Assembly: GCA_900539255.1 (NCBI GenBank)
Contig: UQBJ01000012.1
Location: 1-52,279 of the forward strand
DNA: 52,279 nucleotides
Reading direction: 5' to 3'
DNA from: an uncultured Campylobacter sp.
Lineage (GTDB): Bacteria > Campylobacterota > Campylobacteria > Campylobacterales > Campylobacteraceae
Position numbers and translations under genes: made by a program. The notes below the pieces were generated by a model. That model saw only the letters and a list, made by a program, of their open reading frames with translations. It searched no databases and was not told the DNA's origin. Below, one piece after another: positions 32,774-41,684 of the stretch (positions are counted from its first letter, which is position 1; every line of letters begins with the position of its first letter).

Positions 32774-33880
32774 TTATTCGCCTTGAAAGCCATTATTTTT
32801 ATAAATAGGAAAAAATTTATAAATAAAATAAACAAAAACAAAAAGCACGAGCAAGGCTGGAATGACAATATAAAAAGAGTAAGCAAACAAGGCTAAAAAG
32901 CTTCTTGAAAGTGCGGCAAAGAAAAGAGCGATAAAGCTTAATCTCGTGCCACAAGAAAGGTTAAAAATTTGATTTTGCGTATGTTTGAGCGAAACGGTGT
33001 TAAAAACAAAAAGCACGAAAGCCAGCAAAACAAGCAAATTTAAAGCGTGAGTTGCAAAACTAAGATAAGAAATATCAAGCAAATACACAAAGCCTAGCCC
33101 TATATAAACAAGGCTTAAAGACAAAAACAAAAGATAAAGTATCAAGGTATAATGTGTCCTAAAAAACACACTATAATGCCAGCTTGAAAGACGCGATAAA
33201 AGCGAAAAGCCTACACCAAAAGCCAAAAAGGCGTTTAAATTTGCACTTTTGCCCCACAAAATAGCCACTATGAAAACAAAAAGCAAAAAGCAGGATATAT
33301 TTTTCAGCACAGCATTTGGCAAAAAGCTTAAATTTGGGTTTGATAAGCTTGATAGAGCATCATTGCCAAGCACAAGACTTACCCTAAAACTCACCACAAG
33401 CGTAGCCAGCACGCAAAGATGAATATAAGCATAATCTAAATTCAGCTCGTAAGCAAAATTTTTCAGCAAACTTAAAACAAAAATTCCAAACAGCACAAGC
33501 ACAAGGGCAATGTTTTTTGTGTTTTTTGATTTGATAAGCCAAAAGCAAGCTTGACAAAGTAAAATAAACCAAAAAAGGCTCATAATCCCATAAGAAAGCG
33601 TAAAATCAAAGCTAAAAATCTCAGCCACAAAAGCAAGGCATAAAAGCACAAAAAGGCTGATACTTAAAGGCTTTAATGAGCTTTTTACTTCACACCAAAG
33701 TGGCAAAGCTGTGAGTAAAAACCCAGCAAAAGCCGCGCCCAAAAAGCTTTGCAAAAAGATAAATTGATGCAAATTTATAAAAACACTTGGCGCAAATATA
33801 AGCCCCAAACACGCTAAAATAGCAAAGACAGCACCGCTCATAAAAAATATCCGCAAAGGATAAGCAAAAAAATCACTCAA
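32774..33880 (-). CDS. NnrS-family multi-pass membrane protein
   Basis: I take the TTG at 33880 as start: AGGA lies upstream and its bases overlap the ATPase stop, whereas the longer frame to 33979 overlaps the ATPase by 107 bases. The 368 residues form about ten to twelve helices. 'NLHQFIFLQSFLGAAFAGFLLTALPLW' corresponds to the NnrS signature with its conserved His and 'AGFLLTA(V/L)P.W'; a later 'VVSFRVSLVLGND' also fits. NnrS proteins are haem- and copper-containing proteins linked to nitric-oxide stress. Coupling to an ABC transporter suggests a role in handling its ligand. Confidence 0.6.
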   Translation of the reverse strand: MSDFFAYPLRIFFMSGAVFAILACLGLIFAPSVFINLHQFIFLQSFLGAAFAGFLLTALPLWCEVKSSLKPLSISLFVLLCLAFVAEIFSFDFTLSYGIMSLFWFILLCQACFWLIKSKNTKNIALVLVLFGIFVLSLLKNFAYELNLDYAYIHLCVLATLVVSFRVSLVLGNDALSSLSNPNLSFLPNAVLKNISCFLLFVFIVAILWGKSANLNAFLAFGVGFSLLSRLSSWHYSVFFRTHYTLILYLLFLSLSLVYIGLGFVYLLDISYLSFATHALNLLVLLAFVLFVFNTVSLKHTQNQIFNLSCGTRLSFIALFFAALSRSFLALFAYSFYIVIPALLVLFVFVYFIYKFFPIYKNNGFQGE

Positions 33881-34559
33881 AATAAATCCTATCTTTAAAA
33901 TGCTCTTTAATGTGTGCGTTGATAAAGGCTTCATCTCTTTGTGCGAAAGGCTTTGCAATGCGTAAGCGTTTTTCAACACCCATAAATTTAGGCTTTAAAA
34001 AGTAAATTTCATCGCTTAATAAGCACGCTTCAAAGGCATCGTGCGTAACGAGCAAGGCTGCGTAATTTCGGCTTTTGATTTTATCCATAAGCCTGTGAGT
34101 AAGCACTTTTTTTATATTAAAATCAAGCCCAGAAAAAGGCTCATCAAGCAAAAACAAAGGCGCATTGTAAGCAAGCGCACGCACAAAAGCCACTCTTGCA
34201 CGCATTCCACCGCTCAACTCGCTTGGGTATTTAAGCGCGTCTTTTTCGTCCAAAAAAAGCTGTTTAAATTCATCTAAAATCCACACTTTGTTTGGCTTTT
34301 TCATCACCACAGCCACATTTTCAAGGGCGTTTAAATTCTCAAATAAAGAATGCTCTTGGAAAACAAAGGCGGATTTTTCACCCTTAATAAAACCGCTTTC
34401 ATACTTTAAAATCCCAGCCACACAAGCAAGCAAAGTGCTTTTGCCACAGCCACTTGCCCCAAAAAGCGTGATGAGTTCGCCTTTTTTAAGGTGCAAGTTA
34501 AAATCCTTGATGATTTCATTTTGAGCGATTTTGTAGTATAAATTTGAAATTTCAAGCAT
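33873..34559 (-). CDS. ABC transporter ATPase of NitT/TauT type
   Basis: This 228-residue ATPase has Walker A GASGCGKST near residues 35-43, a Q-loop (FVFQEHSLF), signature LSGGMRARVAFVRAL and Walker B LFLLDEPFSGLD, with the His switch in VTHDAFEA. It resembles SsuB/TauB-type importer ATPases. It lies 54 bases downstream of the permease and is coupled to the NnrS-like gene. Confidence 0.9.
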   Translation of the reverse strand: MLEISNLYYKIAQNEIIKDFNLHLKKGELITLFGASGCGKSTLLACVAGILKYESGFIKGEKSAFVFQEHSLFENLNALENVAVVMKKPNKVWILDEFKQLFLDEKDALKYPSELSGGMRARVAFVRALAYNAPLFLLDEPFSGLDFNIKKVLTHRLMDKIKSRNYAALLVTHDAFEACLLSDEIYFLKPKFMGVEKRLRIAKPFAQRDEAFINAHIKEHFKDRIYFE

Positions 34560-34613
34560 ATTTGCCTTTCAAATTTAACTTTTTACTCAATTTAGCTTTA
34601 AATTTCATCAAAT

Positions 34614-35411
34614 TCACCTTTCTAGCCACGGCAAAAGCGTGATTTTAAGCACCTTTATCACTAATGCTTCAAAAAGCAAAATCAAGCCCACCATAAGCAC
34701 AACAAAAGCTAAAATTTGCGTAGTATCAAGCAAATTTCGCGCATCGTTGATTTGCGCGCCCACGCCATCACTAGCACCCAAAAGCTCTGCCATTATCACT
34801 ACCTTAACGCCCATAGCAAAAACTATGCTAAAATTACTCAGCAAAAAGGGCAAAATGGACGGCAAATAAAAAATTTTAAGCCTTTTCAAAAGGCTAAATT
34901 TATACGCTTTGCACACTTGGCTTAATTTTGAATTTAAGCTTAAAACGCTAATAAAACTTGCTCCAAAAGATAAGGGCAAAACGATGATAAAGCCCGTAAA
35001 TACCACGCTCACACCGCCAACACCAAACCAAAAAAGTGCCAAAACCACCCACACGATAGGCGCAATGCCTTGCAAAATATCCACCACAGGCTTTATAAAG
35101 GCTGCAAAGCTTTTGAAATTTGCCGCGATTGTGCCTAGCATTACTCCACATAAAAAGCCCAAAAAAATGGCACTTAAAACCCTTTGTAAGCTTATTAGTA
35201 AGGCATTTTGCTCGCTAAAAAGTAGTTCATAAGCCCTTTTTAGCACTTCAAGCGCACTTGGCAAGATAATCGGGCTTGCAAAATGCGCCCCAAACTCCCA
35301 AATGCCCATAAAAAAGCAAATCACACCCAAAGTATGAAAGGCACTGAAAAAATGCCCCAAAAGCGTGCCAAAAACGCCTTGCTTTTGTTTAATGCCATTT
35401 TCTAAAATCAT
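34614..35411 (-). CDS. ABC transporter permease of NitT/TauT type
   Basis: This 265-residue permease has about six helices and the BPD-type signature region near residues 165-195 ('SLNSKLSQVCKAYKFSLLKRLKIFYLPSILPFLLS', with the coupling-helix arrangement). It starts with 'GVICFFMGIWEFGAHF'. It is typical of SsuC/TauC/nitrate-type importers. It is located between the substrate-binding protein and ATPase genes. Confidence 0.88.
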   Translation of the reverse strand: MILENGIKQKQGVFGTLLGHFFSAFHTLGVICFFMGIWEFGAHFASPIILPSALEVLKRAYELLFSEQNALLISLQRVLSAIFLGFLCGVMLGTIAANFKSFAAFIKPVVDILQGIAPIVWVVLALFWFGVGGVSVVFTGFIIVLPLSFGASFISVLSLNSKLSQVCKAYKFSLLKRLKIFYLPSILPFLLSNFSIVFAMGVKVVIMAELLGASDGVGAQINDARNLLDTTQILAFVVLMVGLILLFEALVIKVLKITLLPWLER

Positions 35412-35431
35412 CGCTTACCTAACAAAATTCA

Positions 35432-36406
35432 TCATAAAAAGAAATTTTTATCGGGCATTTTGCCACCTAAAAATTTAGGGTTCATTTCAAAGATGATTTC
35501 ATAAAATTTCATCAAATCATCAGCCACTTCACTCGCCTTTAAAGCCACCATATTTGCATAGGGTATGGAAAGTTTTATGGCTGCTTGTGGGGCTGGTAGA
35601 TACTGCGCTCCAAGCTGTGCGGCACTATCGTGGTTTGCCTTTATCCATTTTACCGCATTTTGCAAGTCCTTGTGAAAGCTCTCAAAAAAGGGCTTGTTTG
35701 CTTCATAATACGCCCCATTTACGATAAGTCCAGCTTGCGGAACACTCATACCAAAAACCCTTTGCCATTCATCTTGCATAGAAATTTGCCGATAAACACT
35801 AATGCCGTTTTTCTTTGCCATAAGCGTGAGTGCTGATGCAAGCGGTTCTTGTGAAAGCACAGCATCAAATTCATCTTTGGCGATGAAAAGTTGCGCTGCT
35901 TGTGGCGGATTTGCGGCGTAGGTGATTTTTATTTTGTCTTTATCAACGCCTATTTTTTTGCAAAGCGCGGCAAAAACTATGTCGGGCATATCGTTTTTAA
36001 AAGGCATAATAATATGCTTGCCCTCCAAATCGTGTAGCGTTTTTATGCGCTCATCGCGCGTAAAAATGTAATTTAGCCCGTTGGTAAGGACATTAAGTAG
36101 TTTTACATCAAGCCCTTGATGAGCTAAATTTATGCCGACATTTGACGGAGCTGCACTTAACACAAAATCTCCACTCGCAAAGCCTACTCTTAGCTGGTCT
36201 GGGGTGTTCCAAATTTTAAGCTTTAAATCCTTTTGCTTTCGCGCTTCCCCTCTTTGCGTAGCTACCGCAAGACTTAACGCAATGAGTGCTGGTGCGCCCC
36301 AAATGGTAAGTGTATCTTTGCCAAAAGCTAAATTTGGCAAAGACAAAGTTGTCAAAGTTGCCAAGCTCAAAGATGAGCTTTTTTCTAAAAAGTTTCGTCT
36401 GTTCAT
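35432..36406 (-). CDS. ABC transporter substrate-binding protein with twin-arginine-like signal
   Basis: This 324-residue periplasmic protein begins MNRRNFLEKSSSLSLATL. The RRxFLxK resembles a Tat signal, which would mean export after cytoplasmic folding or cofactor loading. The body is NitT/TauT/SsuA-like (IWGAPALIALSLAVATQRG, ASGDFVLSAAPSNVGINLAHQG, DLEGKHIIMPFKNDMPD, FDAVLSQEPLASAL). It is the second gene of the cassette after the outer-membrane barrel. The ligand cannot be read from sequence; relatives bind small anions, pyrimidine precursors or cofactors. Confidence 0.85.
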   Translation of the reverse strand: MNRRNFLEKSSSLSLATLTTLSLPNLAFGKDTLTIWGAPALIALSLAVATQRGEARKQKDLKLKIWNTPDQLRVGFASGDFVLSAAPSNVGINLAHQGLDVKLLNVLTNGLNYIFTRDERIKTLHDLEGKHIIMPFKNDMPDIVFAALCKKIGVDKDKIKITYAANPPQAAQLFIAKDEFDAVLSQEPLASALTLMAKKNGISVYRQISMQDEWQRVFGMSVPQAGLIVNGAYYEANKPFFESFHKDLQNAVKWIKANHDSAAQLGAQYLPAPQAAIKLSIPYANMVALKASEVADDLMKFYEIIFEMNPKFLGGKMPDKNFFL

Positions 36407-36463
36407 TTTTTATCCTTTTTGTTGAATTTTTGTGCTGAATTTTTCATTTTTTACCCTTTTTGT

Positions 36464-38392
36464 CTAAAAATTGCCGTGAATACTGACATAAAATGTCCGC
36501 CCCGGTGCGTTGATAATAGCCGTTGGCGCGATGGCTTCCACATGCGAAGCACTGATATACTCGCTATATGTTTTATCTAAAACATTATCCACGCCGAAAC
36601 GAAGCCCTATTTTATCATACAAACTTATGCCCGCATAAATATCAAGCAAAGCAAAACCTGCTTTATCTCTATCTATGCCAAGTCCTTTGTTTATGTCATC
36701 ATCTCGCCTTGTTTGTTTTGCCACAGCTCTTAAAGCTGAGCCTACATTAAATTTACCAAAAAAGGCGTAATCCTCATAATCCAAGTTAAGCTGCGCTTCA
36801 AGCGGGCGGATTTGATAAAGCGGGCGTTTGTCCGTGTCATTTTGCCCGTAAGCTGCCCATAAATTTAGCTTTGCTCCAAAATTACCCCAAAAATTGAAAG
36901 CTACATTTGCATTTGCGCTAAACACTCTTGCATCAACATTGCGCGTGATGATATGCTTGCGGTAGTTTGCTTGCTGCGTGGCATTAGCGTTTGTATAGCT
37001 TACAAATCTATCATAAATGATAAAATCTTTCGCAAAATCACTCATTATATATCCGCCTACGCTGAATGCGTTTTCATTATATTTTGAGTGCATATATTCG
37101 CCAAAAAATTCGCTTTTTATTAGTGTTTCAAATTTGATTTGGTTGCGCCGTTCTGGTTTTAAGAAAGGGTTGCTTACCCAAGCTTGTGCGTGTGCTTGCG
37201 CTTGGTTTGGATTTGGCGGATTTATAGCAACAAAGCGTTCATCATTAGTAGGAATGCGCTCAATGCTTTGTAAATTTAGGGCATAGCTGTGATTTGAAAA
37301 GGGTTTAAATTCATATTTTAAAGCAAGTGAAAGCGCGTCTTTTTTGATATTATCATCAATCCTTTTACCATAATGTGCAAACCACATATTATTTGCGGTG
37401 ATTTGTCCTTGCGTGGCGACAACGACATCTTTATCTTTGACATTAGCCACATTATAATCATAATGAACGCCTAAATTTAAGGCATTTTGTTCATTAAAGT
37501 CAAATTTAATGCTCTCAAAAACGCTAATTTGATGAGCTAAAACATTCGCAAAGCGGTAACCATTATGTGTAAAATCGGGCATTGTTGTGCCATTCATCAT
37601 AAATCTTTTGGCTAAATGTCTATCTTGTGTGTAAAGTGCGCCAAATTCATTATGAATGCTTTGCCACGAAATGTCATATCTAGCATTTATATCAAATATC
37701 TGCCTTTTAACTTTCATCTTTGTTTTAGCTTGTGCTGTTGGACGCAAATCGTAGTTGTTTGCTCTCCTTGAAATGTCTCTATAAAGTGCGCTCAAATTTA
37801 AGGTGTTGCTTAAATCTTCCTCTCCTAAACGATAATCAAACTTAAAAATATATCGTTTTGTATCGACAGGGTCCATTACATAATGAAGCTGTTTATCATC
37901 TATGATATCATCAAACAAAAAAGTAGTTTTAAACTCATTGTAAGAGTTTAACACAAGCCCTAGCATAGCGTTTGCGCCTGCTCTTTTGTAGCCAAAATTT
38001 ACCTTGTTGCCATCTCCATCTTTGTATGAATTTGCTTTGGTGTAATGCGCATTTAATGCTCCATATACCTTGCTTGCTCTAAATTTAGCAAGCAAGGCAT
38101 TGTAGGTAGAATTCCCATAAATACCGCTGGCAAAATGAAAGGGATTAAAGGCGTTGTCAAGAGTGTTTGTAACGCTATGATAATCACGCAAGGTGTTGTC
38201 AAATTGATTTTCTACCTTATGCGAAAGAGCATTCATCGGCGTGATGAGCGGGGGCGGAGAAAAGGACACTAGGGGCTTGATTTGATTTGAATTTGCCAAA
38301 TCATCAGCAAGCAAAGGGCTTAAAACAAGCGTTGAATTTAACATTAAGGCGAAATTCAATGCCAAGACAAGAGAAGTGAATTTTCTTAACAT
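36464..38392 (-). CDS. NosA/OprC-like TonB-family outer-membrane barrel lacking the plug
   Basis: I chose the ATG at 38392 with AAAGG upstream over the TTG at 38422. The 642-residue protein has a signal peptide ending LLADD and a C-terminal Phe. 'ANSYKDGDGNKVNFGY', 'RLGEEDLSNTLNLSALYRD', 'PFLKPERRNQIKFE', 'RPLEAQLNLDYED' and 'RFGVDNVLDKTYSEYIS... NAPGRTFYVS' match copper-linked NosA/OprC receptors. Only about 65 residues separate the signal from the first barrel strands, so the roughly 120-residue plug and any TonB box are absent. It either acts as an open pore or has lost its 5' part. It is the first gene of the ABC/NnrS cassette. Confidence 0.8.
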   Translation of the reverse strand: MLRKFTSLVLALNFALMLNSTLVLSPLLADDLANSNQIKPLVSFSPPPLITPMNALSHKVENQFDNTLRDYHSVTNTLDNAFNPFHFASGIYGNSTYNALLAKFRASKVYGALNAHYTKANSYKDGDGNKVNFGYKRAGANAMLGLVLNSYNEFKTTFLFDDIIDDKQLHYVMDPVDTKRYIFKFDYRLGEEDLSNTLNLSALYRDISRRANNYDLRPTAQAKTKMKVKRQIFDINARYDISWQSIHNEFGALYTQDRHLAKRFMMNGTTMPDFTHNGYRFANVLAHQISVFESIKFDFNEQNALNLGVHYDYNVANVKDKDVVVATQGQITANNMWFAHYGKRIDDNIKKDALSLALKYEFKPFSNHSYALNLQSIERIPTNDERFVAINPPNPNQAQAHAQAWVSNPFLKPERRNQIKFETLIKSEFFGEYMHSKYNENAFSVGGYIMSDFAKDFIIYDRFVSYTNANATQQANYRKHIITRNVDARVFSANANVAFNFWGNFGAKLNLWAAYGQNDTDKRPLYQIRPLEAQLNLDYEDYAFFGKFNVGSALRAVAKQTRRDDDINKGLGIDRDKAGFALLDIYAGISLYDKIGLRFGVDNVLDKTYSEYISASHVEAIAPTAIINAPGRTFYVSIHGNF

Positions 38393-38501
38393 TATGAAAA
38401 CCTTTCTAATAAATTTTATCAAAATTATATAAAATTCTAACTAATAAATTTATTGATTTATGTTAATTTTTACGATTTTTTTGTATTTTTTTGAAAAAAT
38501 G

Positions 38502-38611
38502 AGAGAAAAAGCTCCGCCGAAAAAGACGGAGCAAGGCTTTAAGCCTTTTTAAGGGCAAGCCTTGAAAGAGTTTAAATTTTTCAAGGCGTTTAAAAAGTTT
38601 AAACGCCTTGA
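38502..38611 (-). terminator. Terminator after dcuA plus adjoining palindromes
   Basis: GCTCCG at 38511-38516 pairs with CGGAGC at 38527-38532 and on the minus strand is followed by TTTTTCTC, a good intrinsic terminator for aspA-dcuA. AAGGCTT/AAGCCTT lies at 38533-38547. A perfect 14-bp stem with 3-base loop (TCAAGGCGTTTAAA / TTTAAACGCCTTGA) lies at 38581-38611. Confidence 0.7.
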
Positions 38612-38630
38612 AAGCCTGTAAATTCAGCTT

Positions 38631-39977
38631 TTAGACGAAAGATACAGCTAAAAAGCCCAAAGCCACGCTTAATGCTATGGCAAGGACGCCGGGGACTAAA
38701 AAGGCGTGGTTGAAAATGTATTTGCCTATTCTCGTTGAGCCTGTATCGTCCATTTGCACCGCACCAAGCAGTGTTGGGTAGGTTGGCAACACGAAAAGTG
38801 CGCTCACAGCGGCAAAGCTAGCCACAAGTATGTAGGCATTGCCCGCATTTTCAGGGCTTATAGCAAGTGCAGCTACCACAACAGGCACGATAGCCTTTGC
38901 TGTCGCAGCTTGCGAGTAAAGTAAGGTGCTGGCAAAGAAAAACGCCACAGCCAAAAGTGCTGGATAGCTTGTAACCAAGTCAGCCGCAAGGGTTTCGATA
39001 CTCTTTGTGTGTCCTGCGACAAAGGTATTGCCAAGCCAAGCCACACCGAAAACGCACACGCACGCTACCATACCGCTTTTGAAAACTGATGAAGTTTCAG
39101 GGATTTTGCTCGCATCGACCTTGCAAAAGATGACGATGAGTGTAGCTATGGTAAGCATTGCGCTCATTATGGCTGCATCTCGTGGCACGATGACATTTGC
39201 GATTAAAACAGGCTCGCCGCCGATTTTAGAAATAGCAGTTGCGTAAAGCACCACAAAAAGAACGCCTAAACAAAAGAAAAGCACAGAAAGTTTCGCACCC
39301 TCTGGGAGTTTCATATTTTGCGCGCCAACAGGGGCTTTGACAAGTCCTTTTTTGAGCCTTTCTTTATACACAGGGTCTTTTGAAAGGTCTAAATCAGACA
39401 ACTTGCCGATGATAAAGGCTGTAAGCATACAAGCGACAAAGGTTGTTGGTATCCAAATAGCTAAAAGCAAAGGATAGCTCCACCCCAAAGGCTCTAAAAC
39501 GCCTGTCATATAGACAACCGCCGCACTCACAGGGCTAGCTGTGATGGCGATTTGTGATGAAACGACAGCAATGGAAAGCGGCACGCTAGGCTTTATGTTT
39601 TGCTCTTTTGCCACTTCAACGATAACAGGTATCATCGAAAATGCGGTGTGTCCTGTGCCTGCGAGTATGGTTAAAAAGTAAGTAACCGTTGGGGCAAGGA
39701 AGTTGATATATTTGGGGTTTGAGCGCAAAATGCGTTCTGCTATTTGCACCAAATAATCAAGCCCGCCCGCAAGCTGCATAGCTGCAATCGCCGCGATAAC
39801 CGCCATAATGATGAGAATAACATCCCAAGGAATGGCACCCGGTTTCATACCAAGGCAAAGCCCTAGCACGATGACTCCCAAACCGCCCGCATAGCCGATA
39901 GCTATGCCACCAAGGCGGATACCTAAGAAAATCGCGCCTAAAAGCACGATGATTTGTAAAATGAGCATAATGTCCAT
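38631..39977 (-). CDS. dcuA: Anaerobic C4-dicarboxylate transporter
   Basis: This 448-residue inner-membrane antiporter of the DcuA/DcuB family exchanges aspartate, fumarate and succinate. It has about ten to twelve helices, with family motifs 'GIRLGGIAIGYAGGLGV', 'LAGTGHTAFSMIPVIVEVAKEQ', 'ASPVSAAVVYMTG' and 'LPTYPTLLGAVQMDDTGSTRIGKY'. It follows aspA by 15 bases, so aspartate uptake and deamination are coupled for fumarate respiration and nitrogen supply. Confidence 0.96.
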   Translation of the reverse strand: MDIMLILQIIVLLGAIFLGIRLGGIAIGYAGGLGVIVLGLCLGMKPGAIPWDVILIIMAVIAAIAAMQLAGGLDYLVQIAERILRSNPKYINFLAPTVTYFLTILAGTGHTAFSMIPVIVEVAKEQNIKPSVPLSIAVVSSQIAITASPVSAAVVYMTGVLEPLGWSYPLLLAIWIPTTFVACMLTAFIIGKLSDLDLSKDPVYKERLKKGLVKAPVGAQNMKLPEGAKLSVLFFCLGVLFVVLYATAISKIGGEPVLIANVIVPRDAAIMSAMLTIATLIVIFCKVDASKIPETSSVFKSGMVACVCVFGVAWLGNTFVAGHTKSIETLAADLVTSYPALLAVAFFFASTLLYSQAATAKAIVPVVVAALAISPENAGNAYILVASFAAVSALFVLPTYPTLLGAVQMDDTGSTRIGKYIFNHAFLVPGVLAIALSVALGFLAVSFV

Positions 39978-39992
39978 AATGTCCTCCTATTA

Positions 39993-41405
39993 TTACTCTT
40001 TTCTTTTTTGTTTCATTTGTGGATTGAGCATATTTTGTGGGTCTAAAATCTTGTCAATCTCCGCTTTTGGCAAATAGCCTTTTGCAAGGCAAATTTCGCC
40101 GACTGCTTTGCCTGTTTCGAGTGCTTCTTTTGCTATGCTTGCTGATTTTTCATAGCCTAGCACAGGGTTAAAGGCTGTAACTATGCCGATAGAGTTAAGC
40201 ACGGATTGTTTGCAAGCTTCTGGGTTTGCAGTAAGGTGCTTAATGGCTTTGTTTGCCAAAGTGTTCATCGCGTTTTCTAAAATCACTAGTGAGTTAAACA
40301 ACGCATAAGCAATGCCCGGCTCAACAGCATTAAGCTCAAATTCGCCTCTTTCAGAGCAAAGCATTATAGTTGTGTCGTTGCCGATGACTTCATAGCAAGC
40401 TTCTTGCACGACTTCGCAGATGACAGGATTTACCTTGCCCGGCATTATCGAGCTGCCCGGTTGCATTTTAGGCAGGTTGATTTCGCCCAAACCGCAGCGA
40501 GGACCTGAATTCATCAGCCTTAAATCGTTTGCGATTTTGTTTAAGCGCACCGCAGCTGTTTTTAAAGCCCCGCTTACAAAGACAAAGTCCGCAGTATCTT
40601 GCGTAGCAGCGATGAAATCAGCAGCAGGCTTGAATTCTCCCCCTGTGATTTTGCTTAAATGCTTTTCCACGACATTTTTGTAATCAGGATGGCAGTTAAT
40701 GCCCGTGCCTATGGCTGTCGCGCCCATATTAAGCGCTTGCATAACGCTTCTTGCGTATGTGAGCCTTTCAATGTCGGCTTTGATATAGCTTGCAAAGGCA
40801 TTAAACGAGTTTCCCAAAGTCGTAGGCACAGCATCTTCAAGCTCAGTGCGCCCCATTTTAATGTAGTCTTTGAAATCTTTCGCTTTCTTTTCAAGCTCGT
40901 TTTTGAGATTGTCCATAGCTTTGAGCAAATCACCAAGCTTTGTCCAAGTGGCGACTTTGATTGAGCTAGGGTAAGTATCATTTGTGGATTGCCCCAAATT
41001 TGTGTGGTCGTTTGGGTGTAGGTATTGATACTCGCCCTTTTTATGCCCCATAGATTCAAGGGCGATATTTGTCAAAACCTCATTGACATTCATATTTGTG
41101 CTTGTTCCAGCCCCACCTTGTATCATATCCACGACAAACTGCTCGGCAAAATCGCCAGCTATAAGCCTGTCAGCAGCCTTAGCCAAAGCATCTGCCTTGT
41201 CAGCGTCAAGGACGCCTACTTCTTTGTTTGTCAAAGCCGCAGCTTTTTTGATTTGCGCGAACGCCTTGACAAAAAACGGATAATCTTTGAGCTTTCTGCC
41301 CGTCATTTGGAAATTATCCACCGCACGGAATGTTTGCACTCCGTAATACACATCATCGGGGATTTCTAATTCACCGATGAAATCGTGTTCTTTTCTTGTT
41401 CCCAT
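39993..41405 (-). CDS. aspA: Aspartate ammonia-lyase
   Basis: This 470-residue enzyme converts aspartate to fumarate and ammonia. It has the fumarase/aspartase signature GSSIMPGKVNPV and also 'KEHDFIGELEIPDDVYYGVQT', 'GGAGTSTNMNVNEV', 'HPNDHTNLGQSTNDTYPS' and 'GRTELEDAVPTTLG'. The length is normal. AAGGAG precedes the ATG. Together with dcuA it forms a two-gene operon. Confidence 0.97.
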   Translation of the reverse strand: MGTRKEHDFIGELEIPDDVYYGVQTFRAVDNFQMTGRKLKDYPFFVKAFAQIKKAAALTNKEVGVLDADKADALAKAADRLIAGDFAEQFVVDMIQGGAGTSTNMNVNEVLTNIALESMGHKKGEYQYLHPNDHTNLGQSTNDTYPSSIKVATWTKLGDLLKAMDNLKNELEKKAKDFKDYIKMGRTELEDAVPTTLGNSFNAFASYIKADIERLTYARSVMQALNMGATAIGTGINCHPDYKNVVEKHLSKITGGEFKPAADFIAATQDTADFVFVSGALKTAAVRLNKIANDLRLMNSGPRCGLGEINLPKMQPGSSIMPGKVNPVICEVVQEACYEVIGNDTTIMLCSERGEFELNAVEPGIAYALFNSLVILENAMNTLANKAIKHLTANPEACKQSVLNSIGIVTAFNPVLGYEKSASIAKEALETGKAVGEICLAKGYLPKAEIDKILDPQNMLNPQMKQKRKE

Positions 41406-41429
41406 AGGAATCTCCTTTGAATTAAATTT

Positions 41430-41445
41430 AAGACTTGTTTGTCTT
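41430..41445. promoter_or_regulatory. Inverted repeat upstream of aspA
   Basis: AAGAC, TTGTTT, GTCTT lies 25 bases before the aspA start, probably in the leader or promoter. It could be an operator or leader hairpin; the regulator is unknown. Confidence 0.35.
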
Positions 41446-41684
41446 ACATTAAAATGATAGCTACTTTTTCCTTAAATTTTACTTAAAGCAAATTAACAGA
41501 GCGTTAAATTTTATTTTTGTGCGTTTTTAAGAAGTAAAAATTCAAGGCAAAAATTCGCTTTCATACTTATAATGGTAAATTTTAAAGTGTCAGCGCAAAA
41601 AAATTTAATAATAAGACTCTCTTTGTCATTTATTTACCCAAATTCACTAAAATATGCTTTTAAATTCAACACAAAGGACAAAAG

